From the NCBI GenBank assembly GCA_945861275.1, contig CAMATZ010000012.1, positions 51,976 through 115,975 of the forward strand: a DNA stretch of 64,000 bases, given 5' to 3'. The DNA is from Bordetella parapertussis (GTDB lineage Bacteria; Pseudomonadota; Gammaproteobacteria; Burkholderiales; SG8-41). This document shows positions 16,543 through 24,243 of this stretch, in pieces. The notes beneath the pieces are model-generated. The model did not search any database. It had not been told where the DNA came from and worked only from the letters and a program-made list of their open reading frames with translations. Numbering within the stretch: the stretch's first letter is position 1; each line of letters opens with the position of its first letter. The position numbers and the translations under genes are program-made.

Positions 16543-17187
16543 ATGGCCAAACCAATGGGACTTCTCGGCGGCGGCTTCGATTATTCGAACGCGGCCGAGG
16601 ACGAATTCAACGACTGGTACGACACCGAGCACATACCGGAGCGCCTGCGCATCAAGGGCTTCATCAATGCGGTGCGCTGGATCGGCGCCGAAAATCCGAA
16701 GATCTCGCTCGCGATATACGACCTGGAAAGCCTCGACGTTTTGAACAAGCCGGAATATCGCGCGGTTTCGCCGGAGAATTTTTCGCCATGGTCAAAACGC
16801 ATCTTGCTTGGCAAATGCACGCGCCTGTGCCGTTTCACGTGTGAACAAATGGCTCCCGGCGACAAGGTGGCGCCCGGCGATGCCGGCGGCCTGCTGGTTT
16901 CCGCGCTCAACGTGTCAGAGCAGGCCGATGCCGAATTCAACGAATGGTACGCTACTGAGCATCTGCCGGCCCTCAAGGCGATTCGAGGCATGCTCTGCGC
17001 CCGGCGCTTCCGGTCAGTGGGTGGCGCAGTCCACAAGTACGTCACCGTATATCATCTGGCTTCGCCCGGGGTGTGCCAGTCGGAAACCTGGCGCAAAGCT
17101 GCGATCACTCCCTGGACGCACAGGATACTGGCGCACACCAGCGACAGGCTGCGCCTGCTGTTACAGCGCTATGTGAGAACGAGCTGA
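16543..17187 (+). CDS. duplicated EthD-like (dimeric alpha/beta-barrel) protein
   Basis: A 214-residue protein made of two related halves. Residues about 14-40 read EDEFNDWYDTEHIPERLRI, and residues about 125-150 read ADAEFNEWYATEHLPALKAI. Both are the DxxEFNxWYxTEHxP signature of EthD-like ferredoxin-fold domains, so one chain would form a full barrel. ATG 16543 is chosen as the last good start; TTG 16435 and ATG 16480 are in frame. Such proteins assist or catalyse small steps in degradation pathways. Its role here is unknown. Confidence 0.7.
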   Translation: MAKPMGLLGGGFDYSNAAEDEFNDWYDTEHIPERLRIKGFINAVRWIGAENPKISLAIYDLESLDVLNKPEYRAVSPENFSPWSKRILLGKCTRLCRFTCEQMAPGDKVAPGDAGGLLVSALNVSEQADAEFNEWYATEHLPALKAIRGMLCARRFRSVGGAVHKYVTVYHLASPGVCQSETWRKAAITPWTHRILAHTSDRLRLLLQRYVRTS

Positions 17188-17273
17188 GCTAGAATCATGG
17201 CTTAGCCCTACGTCTCAATTCTTTAACCCGAGCTCTGGACCCCAGTAGTTTAGCCAATGCGCGAGATCAAGCG

Positions 17274-17564
17274 ATGAACATCTTCCGACTCCCGGACCTC
17301 GGCGCCAGCACCGGCGAGGCCGAGGTGGTCGTTTGGCTCAAGGCCGTGGGCGAGAGCATCACAGTGGGCGAGCCGGTGCTGGAGGTGCAGTCTGACAAAG
17401 CAAACGTGGAGGTTGAAGCCACCACCTCAGGCACCCTGGCTCGGGTGCTGGTGGAGGAAGGGCAGATCCTGAAGCCGGGTGATCCGTTGGCGGTGATCGC
17501 AGAGCTCGATGAACCGCGAGACGCCGCAGCCATCGACCGCGCGATTGCCGAGCTTGGCAGGTGA
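17274..17564 (+). CDS. stand-alone lipoyl domain protein
   Basis: A 96-residue protein consisting of one biotinyl/lipoyl domain and a short helical tail. The lipoyl-lysine is in EVQSDKANVEVEA (about residue 43), flanked by the usual GE(S/P) turn. In most bacteria this domain is the N-terminus of the E2 acyltransferase; here it is an independent gene 3 bp before E1-alpha. It should act as the mobile acyl carrier between E1 and the separate E2 catalytic protein. Confidence 0.9.
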   Translation: MNIFRLPDLGASTGEAEVVVWLKAVGESITVGEPVLEVQSDKANVEVEATTSGTLARVLVEEGQILKPGDPLAVIAELDEPRDAAAIDRAIAELGR

Positions 17565-17567
17565 GCT

Positions 17568-18536
17568 GTGGTTGACCTCCCGATGCTTGCGCCAGCGGAG
17601 GCGATAGGCCTGAGCGAGGGCCTACGCCTTTACGGCTGGATGGCACTCTCACGCGAGCTGGACGAAGCCCTGTGCGCCGTCAATCCGCGCTGGTTCCCAA
17701 GCGCCGGAGAAGAGGCCGCCATGGTGGGCGCGTTCTGCGATCTCCGCCCGGACGACGCGATCGCCGCGCACTACCGCGACCCCTTGGTGATCTACATAAT
17801 GCGCGGCGCGGAGATGGCGCGGCTCGTGGCGCAGGTCCTGGGCAAGGTCGGCGGCTACAACAAAGGCCGCTCAGTGCCGTTTACCGGCCCTGTGGAGCTC
17901 AATATCGTCCCATGGGTGGCCGGTGATCTTGGCACCAGTCTGGGAGTCGCTACCGGTGCCGCGCTCGCGTTCCAGCAGGAAGGATCGGACCGCATCTGTG
18001 TCTGCAGCTTTGGCGATGGCACGGCCAATCGTGGTGACTTCCATGAGAACCTTAACCTGGCAGCAAGCTGGCGGCTGCCCATAGTCTACGTCTGCCAGCA
18101 CAACGGCTGGGCCATCTCCCAACCCGCCAGGGACTATCTGCCGGCCCCCGTGGCCAATCGCGCGGCGGGGTACGGCATACCCGGCCTCGAGGTGGACGGC
18201 AATGACCTGGACGCTGTGCGTCGGGCGATGACAGAGGCAATTGCACGGGCGCGCGAGGGCAAGGGACCCAGTCTGATCGAGGCGAGAACGTGGCGAGCCA
18301 AGGGTCACTGGGCCGCGGATACGCAAGACTATCGGGCAATGCACCCGGACACGCCCATGGCGGACCCTCTCGTCCGATACGGCGATCGCCTGATTCAGCG
18401 AGGCGAGGCGTCCGCAACGGATTTCAACAGGCTGCGTGACGCCGCACGGGCCACGGTCGTGTCGACGCTCGAGGCGGTGATGGCGCTACCGGACACCGGT
18501 GAGGCGGAACTGGGTTTGGACGAGGTGCACCCATGA
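17568..18536 (+). CDS. 2-oxoacid dehydrogenase E1 component, alpha subunit
   Basis: A 322-residue thiamine-diphosphate enzyme subunit starting at GTG 17568. The TPP-Mg motif is GDGTANRGDFHENLNLA...CQHNGWAIS (GDG to N). RTWRAKGHWAADTQDYR corresponds to the regulatory loop near the active site. It overlaps E1-beta by 4 bp. Relatives include branched-chain 2-oxoacid, pyruvate and acetoin dehydrogenases; sequence alone does not decide. With the lipoyl protein and E2 it would convert a 2-oxoacid or acyloin to an acyl-CoA. Confidence 0.92.
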   Translation: MVDLPMLAPAEAIGLSEGLRLYGWMALSRELDEALCAVNPRWFPSAGEEAAMVGAFCDLRPDDAIAAHYRDPLVIYIMRGAEMARLVAQVLGKVGGYNKGRSVPFTGPVELNIVPWVAGDLGTSLGVATGAALAFQQEGSDRICVCSFGDGTANRGDFHENLNLAASWRLPIVYVCQHNGWAISQPARDYLPAPVANRAAGYGIPGLEVDGNDLDAVRRAMTEAIARAREGKGPSLIEARTWRAKGHWAADTQDYRAMHPDTPMADPLVRYGDRLIQRGEASATDFNRLRDAARATVVSTLEAVMALPDTGEAELGLDEVHP

Positions 18537-19528
18537 GCGCTGAGCCAAGCCGGCGACTGACCCACATGGAGGCGATCATCGAGGCGATCGCGGTGGCCAT
18601 GCGGGAGGATCCGCGCGTCTTCTACATTGGTCAGGATGTGGGTGCCATGCAGGGATCCATGCAGGGCACCAAGGGTCTGCTGGAAGAATTTGGCCCCATG
18701 CGTATCCGCGAGGCGCCAATCTCTGAATCCGCCATGGTGGGCGCCGCTTTGGGCGCGGCGCTCTTCGGCCAGCGGCCCATTGTGGAGATCAGCTTTGGCG
18801 AGTTTCTGCCCGCGGCCATGAACCAGCTCATCAACCAGGCACCTAACCTCCATTATATGACCGGCGGGATAGCGCGCGTCCCGGTAGTGGTACGGACACG
18901 CGTGGGCGACGGCCCCTACGGCGGCCACCCTCAGGACTACTCCGCCTGGTTCGCCCACGTGCCGGGTTGGAAGGTGGTCATGCCGGCCACGCCGGCGGAC
19001 GCGAAGGGGATGATGACAGCAGCCATCCGCGACGATGGTCCGGTGCTGTTCTTCGAGGGAATGAGCCTCTCTCACGCCGCCCGTGCACCCGTGCCCCACG
19101 ACGCCTTCGAAACGCCAATTGGCAAGGCGCAAATCGTGCGAGAGGGCCGCGACGTAACGGTGGTTGCGGTGGGCAGCTCGCTCCCCTTGGCAGTGCGCGC
19201 CGCCGGCGAGCTAGCCGCGGAGGGCATTGAGCTGGAGATCCTCGATCTGCGCACGCTCCGTCCGCTTGACCGCGACACCATCCTCGCCTCTGTCCGGCGC
19301 ACCCGCCGTCTCATTACCGTGCACGAGGCCTGGGTGGCCGGAGGGATCGGCGCGGAGGTAGTAGCGTCCGTAGTGGAAGAGGCGCCCGAGGTGCTGATTG
19401 CGCCGGTCATACGCATTGGCGCCGCGCCGGTGCCCGTGCCCAGCGGCAAGGTGCGCCCACACGCGCTGCCCAACGTTCGCCACGTTGTTGAAGCCGCGCG
19501 CCGCGTGATGGCGAGCACGCGGACATGA
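18533..19528 (+). CDS. 2-oxoacid dehydrogenase E1 component, beta subunit
   Basis: A 331-residue transketolase-like beta subunit. FYIGQDVGAMQGSMQGTKGL, RIREAPISESAMVGAALGAAL and VVRTRVGDGPYGGHPQDYSA are the usual blocks. The C-terminal domain contains ILDLRTLRPLDRDTI and TVHEAWVAGGIGAEV. ATGA overlaps join it to the alpha gene before it and the E2 gene after it, so the subunits are translationally coupled. Confidence 0.93.
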   Translation: MSAEPSRRLTHMEAIIEAIAVAMREDPRVFYIGQDVGAMQGSMQGTKGLLEEFGPMRIREAPISESAMVGAALGAALFGQRPIVEISFGEFLPAAMNQLINQAPNLHYMTGGIARVPVVVRTRVGDGPYGGHPQDYSAWFAHVPGWKVVMPATPADAKGMMTAAIRDDGPVLFFEGMSLSHAARAPVPHDAFETPIGKAQIVREGRDVTVVAVGSSLPLAVRAAGELAAEGIELEILDLRTLRPLDRDTILASVRRTRRLITVHEAWVAGGIGAEVVASVVEEAPEVLIAPVIRIGAAPVPVPSGKVRPHALPNVRHVVEAARRVMASTRT

Positions 19529-20265
19529 CTGCGCAGGAGTCAGGCGCGACGGATCAGGTCAACGGCGTCCCAGTCGCGCGGCGCATCCCCCTGCGAGGCG
19601 TTCAGCGCGTAGTGGCCAACCGCACCCTGGCGGGCATTCAATCCACCGCGCACGTCACTGCGATGGCGGAAGTGGATGCCGAGCCGGTTCTCACACACGC
19701 CAGAGACCTGCGCGAACAGATTCCCGGACTGACGCTGACCCACCTCCTGATCAAGGCGGTGGCCGCCTGTCTGCGCAGGCACCCACGCCTCAACGCAACG
19801 ATCGAGGAACAAACGGTGATGGAGTACGCTGAGGTGAACGTTGCCATAGCGCTGGCACTCCCCTCGGATGATCTCCTGGCGGTGGTGATCAAGCACGCGG
19901 ATGAGCGCCCACTTGCCGAGATCGTGACCCGGCTGCATTCACTCCAGCAGCGAGCGGAGGCCGGCGCCCTGTCCAAAGACGACGTCCACGGCGCAACCTT
20001 TACCCTGAGCAACTACGGCATGCTGCGCACCGTGACCTGGGCTACGCCCGCGCTCACCCCGGGACAGGCCGCCGTACTAGGCATTGGCCGCGCCGCGCCG
20101 CGGATGGTGGTGGACAAGGCGGTTCACGAGGGCTGGAGTGTGCGGCGAATACTCCCAATCTCGCTCACCTACGACCACCGTATCGTGAACGGCGTCCCGG
20201 CAGGCCGCTTCCTGGACGATCTGGCGGAGCTTCTCCAGCACCCGGGCCAGCAACTCTCCTCTTGA
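19525..20265 (+). CDS. 2-oxoacid dehydrogenase E2 catalytic domain protein lacking lipoyl domain
   Basis: A 246-residue chain that is only the acyltransferase catalytic domain. There is no lipoyl domain and no recognisable peripheral subunit-binding domain. It opens with RIPLRGVQRVVANRTLAGIQ and contains FTLSNYGMLRTVTWATPALTPGQAAVLGIG. The active-site motif reads YDHRIVNGVPAGRFL, so Asn stands where most E2 chains have Asp (DHRxxDG). The acyl group would come from the separate lipoyl protein at 17274. No E3 (lipoamide dehydrogenase) gene is adjacent. Confidence 0.88.
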   Translation: MTAQESGATDQVNGVPVARRIPLRGVQRVVANRTLAGIQSTAHVTAMAEVDAEPVLTHARDLREQIPGLTLTHLLIKAVAACLRRHPRLNATIEEQTVMEYAEVNVAIALALPSDDLLAVVIKHADERPLAEIVTRLHSLQQRAEAGALSKDDVHGATFTLSNYGMLRTVTWATPALTPGQAAVLGIGRAAPRMVVDKAVHEGWSVRRILPISLTYDHRIVNGVPAGRFLDDLAELLQHPGQQLSS

Positions 20266-20382
20266 AGTCATCCGCGGAATCACCCCGGGTCATCCGCAGC
20301 GTCACCTCGGAACATCGGCAGGGAATCTGCGGATTGCTTCACAACAGGCGCACGGCAGAGGTCACTCTTCGTCTCCGTAGTC

Positions 20383-20961
20383 GTGGTCCGGATGGTTCGC
20401 CGCGCCCACCATGCAGTAGCCCTGCGTGTGGATCTTGGCTCGGTCCATGCACAGATCGTTGAACAGGTAGGCGAACAGACGTTTGCTACGCTCATCAACG
20501 CTACCAAGGCGAGCGCGGATGACCGAGCGGCAATTCGGCGCTGGGCCGAAATAGCCGAACGTTGTCACAAAGAACATGCTGAAGAAGGCCGAAAAACACT
20601 CTCGCAGCTCGAATTCCAGATTCTTCAACGCGATCACACGCAATTTCTCATTCTTCTTGCCGACCTCTACAACGGAAATATCACATTCGGGGACTTCGCC
20701 AAACGCCGCGCCGAGCTGAATTCGGTTACCGCCAGCCAAATCACGGCCATTGTGGAGGAGCGGCAACGCGCAGATGATCAGCAGGCACAGCAACGGGCAC
20801 ACGAAGCGGCTCAGGCGTTGGGCCGGACACTTTCACCCGCTCCAGGATACATCCCGATGCAACCCTACAATATCCCGATGCAACCCTACCTCGCTCCACT
20901 CCCGCCGACTACCACTTGCTACACGGACATGGTGGGCCACACGCGCTGCAACACGCAGTAG
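20383..20961 (+). CDS. hypothetical protein with helical body and Pro-rich tail
   Basis: A 192-residue frame. Residues about 20-150 are charged and probably helical, rich in Gln, Glu and Ala. The tail is Pro-rich with a 21-bp direct repeat encoding two NIPMQPY/YIPMQPY units, ending in TCYTDMVGHTRCNTQ. The first 20 residues (MVRMVRRAHHAV) look unlike a natural N-terminus, so the true start may have been lost or lie downstream. No family recognised. It precedes a truncated nuclease gene by 18 bp. Confidence 0.45.
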   Translation: MVRMVRRAHHAVALRVDLGSVHAQIVEQVGEQTFATLINATKASADDRAAIRRWAEIAERCHKEHAEEGRKTLSQLEFQILQRDHTQFLILLADLYNGNITFGDFAKRRAELNSVTASQITAIVEERQRADDQQAQQRAHEAAQALGRTLSPAPGYIPMQPYNIPMQPYLAPLPPTTTCYTDMVGHTRCNTQ

Positions 20962-20979
20962 CTTGGCGCTATTACACCT

Positions 20980-21288
20980 ATGCGTATGTGCCGCTCGACC
21001 GGCACCATCTTGGCAATCTGGCTTGCTCTGTTCATCTGCGCCAGCCACGCAGCGACCATTCACGGCAAGGCGATCAAGGTTGCCGATGGCGACTCAATTA
21101 CAATCCTTGGTGTCGGACACATGCAACATCGCATCCGCATAGACGGAATCGACGCCCCAGAGAAAACCCAGCCATTCGGAGAACGTTCGCGGCAAAACAT
21201 GGTGCGCATGGTAGCGGGCAAGGAAGTCACAGCCGACTGCCACAAGACCGATCGATATGGCAGACAGGTGTGTACCTGTCGCACGTGA
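20980..21288 (+). pseudogene. thermonuclease (SNase-like), C-terminally truncated
   Basis: A signal peptide (MRMCRSTGTILAIWLALFICASHA) is followed by the staphylococcal nuclease fold start: KVADGDSITILG, IDGIDAPEKTQPFGE and the RYGRQVC segment. Normal proteins continue about 50 residues beyond GRQVC with the second active-site half. Here the frame leaves the family sequence and stops after CTCRT. Only one of the catalytic Arg regions is present, so it is probably inactive. The break looks like a recombination junction. Confidence 0.7.
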
Positions 21289-21330
21289 TGCCGGCGGAGA
21301 CTGGCATCGTGGTTCGAGCCAACGTGAATT

Positions 21331-21987
21331 TCAGGGAACCTGTAGTGACGTGATGCCCACCGGTTCGACGTCGATTTTTTCCCGACGGTAGACGAATCCC
21401 AAACGCATTGGAACCAGGTAGCCGTCTGCGTCCTCTTGATCCACGACCATGTCGACGGGCACCGGTTCGTCGTCCCACACCGGAAAAATTGAGGACGCTT
21501 CCGGCATGGCATCGAAATCGTGATTGCGCCGCAGATGAACCTCGATGACATTGCCGTCGATCAGTTCGATGTTTAGGCAGGGTATATCCGTTCCATCGAT
21601 CGCGATAATGTCGGGCAATTCCGGCACTTCTGTCACCTTTCTCCACTCGAAAGGCCGATCGTTACGACAGATACATTCGACGATTAGACCGAAGTCCCAC
21701 CCCGACGACGCGCGTTTGAGATCTATCGACAGGTGCCGGCCGGTGAAGTGCGGCATCCAGAAGCTACCTGGGCGGACGGGGAAAGCAGGGCCACCATCAT
21801 AATGCTGAGCGTACGCGCCGACACCCATGCCGTTCAGATTGATGATGGGCTTTACGAACCAAATTCCGGGCCTTGGCGGTAGCGTCCCGGCCGGGCCGCA
21901 TTCGTATTCAAGCGCCTGCGATAATTGCAGCCGATCGTATAACCAGCGTAGCTGCGGGTAGCGCTGCCAGGCTTCAGCATCCGTCAT
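21331..21987 (-). CDS. conserved-looking hypothetical protein (218 aa)
   Basis: A 218-residue soluble protein with no signal peptide or membrane segment. The N-terminal half has WFVKPIINLNGMGVGA and FWMPHFTGRHLSIDL, the middle FGLIVECICRNDRPFEWRKV, and the C-terminus FPVWDDEPVPVDMVVDQEDA. The KPxxNLxGMGVGA stretch is glycine-rich and could be a nucleotide-binding loop of an ATP-grasp-like enzyme, but this is only a shape impression. Not recognised. Convergent with the truncated nuclease gene. Confidence 0.55.
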   Translation of the reverse strand: MTDAEAWQRYPQLRWLYDRLQLSQALEYECGPAGTLPPRPGIWFVKPIINLNGMGVGAYAQHYDGGPAFPVRPGSFWMPHFTGRHLSIDLKRASSGWDFGLIVECICRNDRPFEWRKVTEVPELPDIIAIDGTDIPCLNIELIDGNVIEVHLRRNHDFDAMPEASSIFPVWDDEPVPVDMVVDQEDADGYLVPMRLGFVYRREKIDVEPVGITSLQVP

Positions 21988-22047
21988 TGTGCAACTAAAG
22001 AAATTAGAACACGCATGAAAGGTTTCAAGTGTTTTGTTTTGCGACCG

Positions 22048-22890
22048 TCAAAGCGAACGGGTCGTGAACGTGTCGCAGTCCGTCGGGCGGCCCTTGTCCA
22101 TGCCGCGCTTGAACCAGCGCACGCGCTGTGCGGACGAACCATGGGTGAACGACTCGGGAACGACGCGGCCCTGACTTTGCTTCTGCAGGCGGTCGTCGCC
22201 GATCGCCGTCGCCGCATTGAGCGCTTCGGCGATGTCACCGGAATCCAACTGATTCATGGTGCCTGCGTGATGTCCCCACACGCCCGCGTAACAGTCGGCC
22301 TGCAATTCCATGCGCACCGACGTCTGGTTTTGTTCGGTCTGCGATACCCGCCCGCGCGCAGCCTCCATCTTCTGGAAGGTGCCGCTTAGCTTCTGCACGT
22401 GGTGACCCACCTCGTGGGCGATCACGTAGGCTTGGGCAAAATCGCCCGGGGCACCAAAGCGCGTTTTCAGATCGCGGAAGAACGCAAGGTCAATATAGAG
22501 CTTCTCATCGCCGGAACAGTAGAACGGGCCCATGGCCGATTGCCCCATGCCGCAGGCCGAGCGTACTTGCCCGTCATACAGCACCAGCGTCGGGGGCCGG
22601 TACTGGGCGTTCGACTGTTGGAAGACCTTGCCCCAGACGTTCTCAGTACTGCCAAGCACCTTGGAGACGAATTGCCCCATCTCATCCGCGGGCGCGCCCT
22701 TGGGCGCCTCGCGCGCTTCGCGCTGAGGCACGATCTGCTCAGCTACGTTCAACACCGCGCTGGGGTCGAAGCCGAGGAAGTAGGCGATGACCGCGATCAC
22801 CATCCCGCCGACCCCCAGCCCGCCTCCGACCATGCCTATCCCGCGCCGATCCTCGACGTTGCCGCTGGCCTGCTGGTCGCCTAGTTTCAT
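22048..22890 (-). CDS. ypfJ: neutral zinc metallopeptidase (YpfJ family)
   Basis: A 280-residue membrane-anchored protein of the putative zinc metallopeptidase family. The N-terminus carries the family's NVEDRRG and a glycine-rich transmembrane segment (GMVGGGLGVGGMVIAVIAY). The metal site is YVIAHEVGHHVQ (HExxH), with MELQADCYAGVW supplying the third ligand region. CGMGQSAMGPFYCSGDEKLYIDLAFF is also diagnostic. No substrate is established for the family. It is the last full gene before the right island repeat. Confidence 0.93.
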   Translation of the reverse strand: MKLGDQQASGNVEDRRGIGMVGGGLGVGGMVIAVIAYFLGFDPSAVLNVAEQIVPQREAREAPKGAPADEMGQFVSKVLGSTENVWGKVFQQSNAQYRPPTLVLYDGQVRSACGMGQSAMGPFYCSGDEKLYIDLAFFRDLKTRFGAPGDFAQAYVIAHEVGHHVQKLSGTFQKMEAARGRVSQTEQNQTSVRMELQADCYAGVWGHHAGTMNQLDSGDIAEALNAATAIGDDRLQKQSQGRVVPESFTHGSSAQRVRWFKRGMDKGRPTDCDTFTTRSL

Positions 22891-23038
22891 GTTTGCTCGC
22901 GCCTTTTCTGGCCTATGGCCTACAGACCGGGTTCCATTTGACTGCCACCCATTTCATTGCGCGGGCCACACATGGGACACGGTCGAACATTAGCCCCGCT
23001 TGATGTGCCCGACCAACGGCTGCAATGATTTTGGTGCT

Positions 23039-23113
23039 TTAGCGCAGTCCAAGAAACCCCAGGATCGCGAGGATAATGACGACGGCGCCGACTATGTAGA
23101 CAATGCTGTTCAT
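23039..23113 (-). CDS. 24-residue single-helix membrane peptide
   Basis: ATG 23113 is preceded by a near-ideal AAAGGAGAT ribosome site at 7 bp. The peptide starts MNSIVYIVGAVVIILAILGF and ends LGLR: one membrane helix with a C-terminal Arg. The strong ribosome site and clean hydrophobicity argue for a real gene although it is far below usual annotation limits. One of the eight shared operator-like motifs lies 108 bp upstream, linking it to the stress set. Function unknown. Confidence 0.7.
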   Translation of the reverse strand: MNSIVYIVGAVVIILAILGFLGLR

Positions 23114-23220
23114 GAGAGTATCTCCTTTAACGTGGATTAAATTATCGAATCACGTGCTTAATGTGATTCCGCGATTCACTGCACAACGAATAACTACTGT
23201 ACCCGTTTAGGCTTGGGCGC

Positions 23221-23240
23221 TCTGTACGTTACCGCGCGTA
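23221..23240. promoter_or_regulatory. shared 20-bp operator-like motif, copy g
   Basis: TCTGTACGTTACCGCGCGTA, a weaker match to TCYGTGCG-YTA-NCGCACAGA, 108 bp upstream of the 24-residue membrane peptide gene. Confidence 0.45.
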
Positions 23241-23294
23241 ATATCCATTGCTTGATCGACTATGGGAATCATCGACGTTTGAGTGGCGCACTGG

Positions 23295-23342
23295 AACCTG
23301 TCTCCTAATCATTCGCACACGTGAATGATCAGGAGATAGGTT
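23295..23342. repeat. 48-bp imperfect palindrome
   Basis: Two arms of about 20 bp (AACCTGTCTCCTAATCATTC and its near complement) surround a short CACACGT centre. It is not next to a gene end and has no T-run. It may be an operator, a mobile-element end or a small-RNA hairpin. Confidence 0.5.
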
Positions 23343-23621
23343 TCAATATCATCACCAGTATTCTTTGGCGCTGGAGCACTGAATGTGCGCTGGCACAGAC
23401 TAAGGGTCGAGGCTCCCTCGCGCGAGGAGGGCTCGCGTCAACGGCTTGCTACGCGGCTTTCATTTCTGGAATCCTACGGTCCAGATTGGGCTCGCAAAAT
23501 AGCCAAGCTTTCCCAGCGGACGCTAGAATCATCAAATCGGTGCACACGAATATGTGCAAAATGGCGATAAGTGGTGTCGTAAAATATTAATTATAACAAT
23601 CACTTGCGCCTACTTTGTAAA
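23343..23621. other. AT-richer stretch left of the right island repeat
   Basis: 279 bp with no supported gene; an 89-codon frame here lacks a ribosome site and family features. AT content is higher than in its neighbours, consistent with an element junction. Confidence 0.35.
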
Positions 23622-23802
23622 CTACGAACCAGGGGTCGTGGGTTCAAATCCTGCCGGGCGCGCCATATAAATCAAGCGGTTAGATGAGAAATCGTCTAGC
23701 CGCTTTTCATTTACATGGGGACGTATTGGGGACTTCTGGCCCCGCGAGCCTCCCGCGCAATCATTGCCAAGCTGCGATTAGTCCGACTGCGTTCATCCGT
23801 GA
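23622..23802. repeat. right copy of the island-flanking direct repeat
   Basis: 181 bp matching 12116-12297, beginning in the tRNA-Arg anticodon loop (CTACGAACC) and running through the CCA end into integrase coding sequence. One G is missing in the variable loop. The upstream half of the tRNA is absent, so this is an attachment-site copy and not a tRNA gene. Confidence 0.85.
23711..23802 (-). pseudogene. tyrosine integrase, extreme C-terminal remnant
   Basis: Inside the right repeat the minus strand reads DERSRTNRSLAMIAREARGA, the same end as the remnant at 12191, with some synonymous changes. Sequence identity ends abruptly near 23802. It shows that a second, related integrase gene once lay here. 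Confidence 0.7.
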
Positions 23803-23860
23803 GGCGGCGCTTTTTTTGTATCCGCTCAGCCAGTGGCCCTGACGCCGCAACAATCCATGA

Positions 23861-23880
23861 AGTGTTCGTTAGCGCACAGA
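23861..23880. promoter_or_regulatory. shared 20-bp operator-like motif, copy a
   Basis: AGTGTTCGTTAGCGCACAGA, with an intact right half, 57 bp before the ATG of the first CsbD-like gene. TAATAC, a possible -10, follows 5 bp after the motif. Confidence 0.6.
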
Positions 23881-23937
23881 CTGCCTAATACGAAAGCAAG
23901 ACCATTGCGCTCAAATGAATAACCACAGGAGATTGTC

Positions 23938-24156
23938 ATGAACCAGGATCGTGTTGAAGGTATTTGGAAGCAGGTTGCCGGGCATGTGACAGAAAAGTGG
24001 GGCAGGCTGACCCATGATCCACGGCGTGAGGTTGCCGGAACTAATACGCGCCGTGTCGGAGCGCTCCAGGAGCAGTACGGCATCTCGAAAGAGGCAGCCG
24101 CCCGTCAACTGAAAGAGTTTCGGGATCGAAACCACAACTGGCACATTTCGAATTAG
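23938..24156 (+). CDS. CsbD-like stress protein (divergent paralogue 1)
   Basis: A 72-residue CsbD-family protein. MNQDRVEGIWKQVAGHVTEK and the LTHDPRREVAG part follow the family pattern NxDxIEGxWKQxKGxxxxxWGKLTxD, and QEQYGISKEAAARQLKEF is the second helix pair. AGGAG lies 7 bp upstream. CsbD proteins accumulate in stationary phase and general stress; their molecular function is not settled. It is more diverged than the other three copies in the window. Confidence 0.88.
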   Translation: MNQDRVEGIWKQVAGHVTEKWGRLTHDPRREVAGTNTRRVGALQEQYGISKEAAARQLKEFRDRNHNWHISN

Positions 24157-24180
24157 CAATCATTGCGCTGTCAGGACGTC

Positions 24181-24203
24181 GGGCTCGCACCCAGCGCGAG
24201 CCC
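24181..24203. terminator. hairpin after the first CsbD gene
   Basis: GGGCTCGC pairs with GCGAGCCC around a 7-nt loop, 24 bp after the csbD-like stop. There is no T-run, so it is a possible terminator or mRNA 3'-end stabiliser. Confidence 0.4.
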
Positions 24204-24243
24204 GCTCGTAATGACAGGTAGTGTCCTACTGCGCTACACGCTG

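Noticed and set aside
23622..23664. A second tRNA-Arg gene
   Set aside because: Only the part from the anticodon loop to CCA is present and one base of the variable loop is missing; it is an attachment-site copy.
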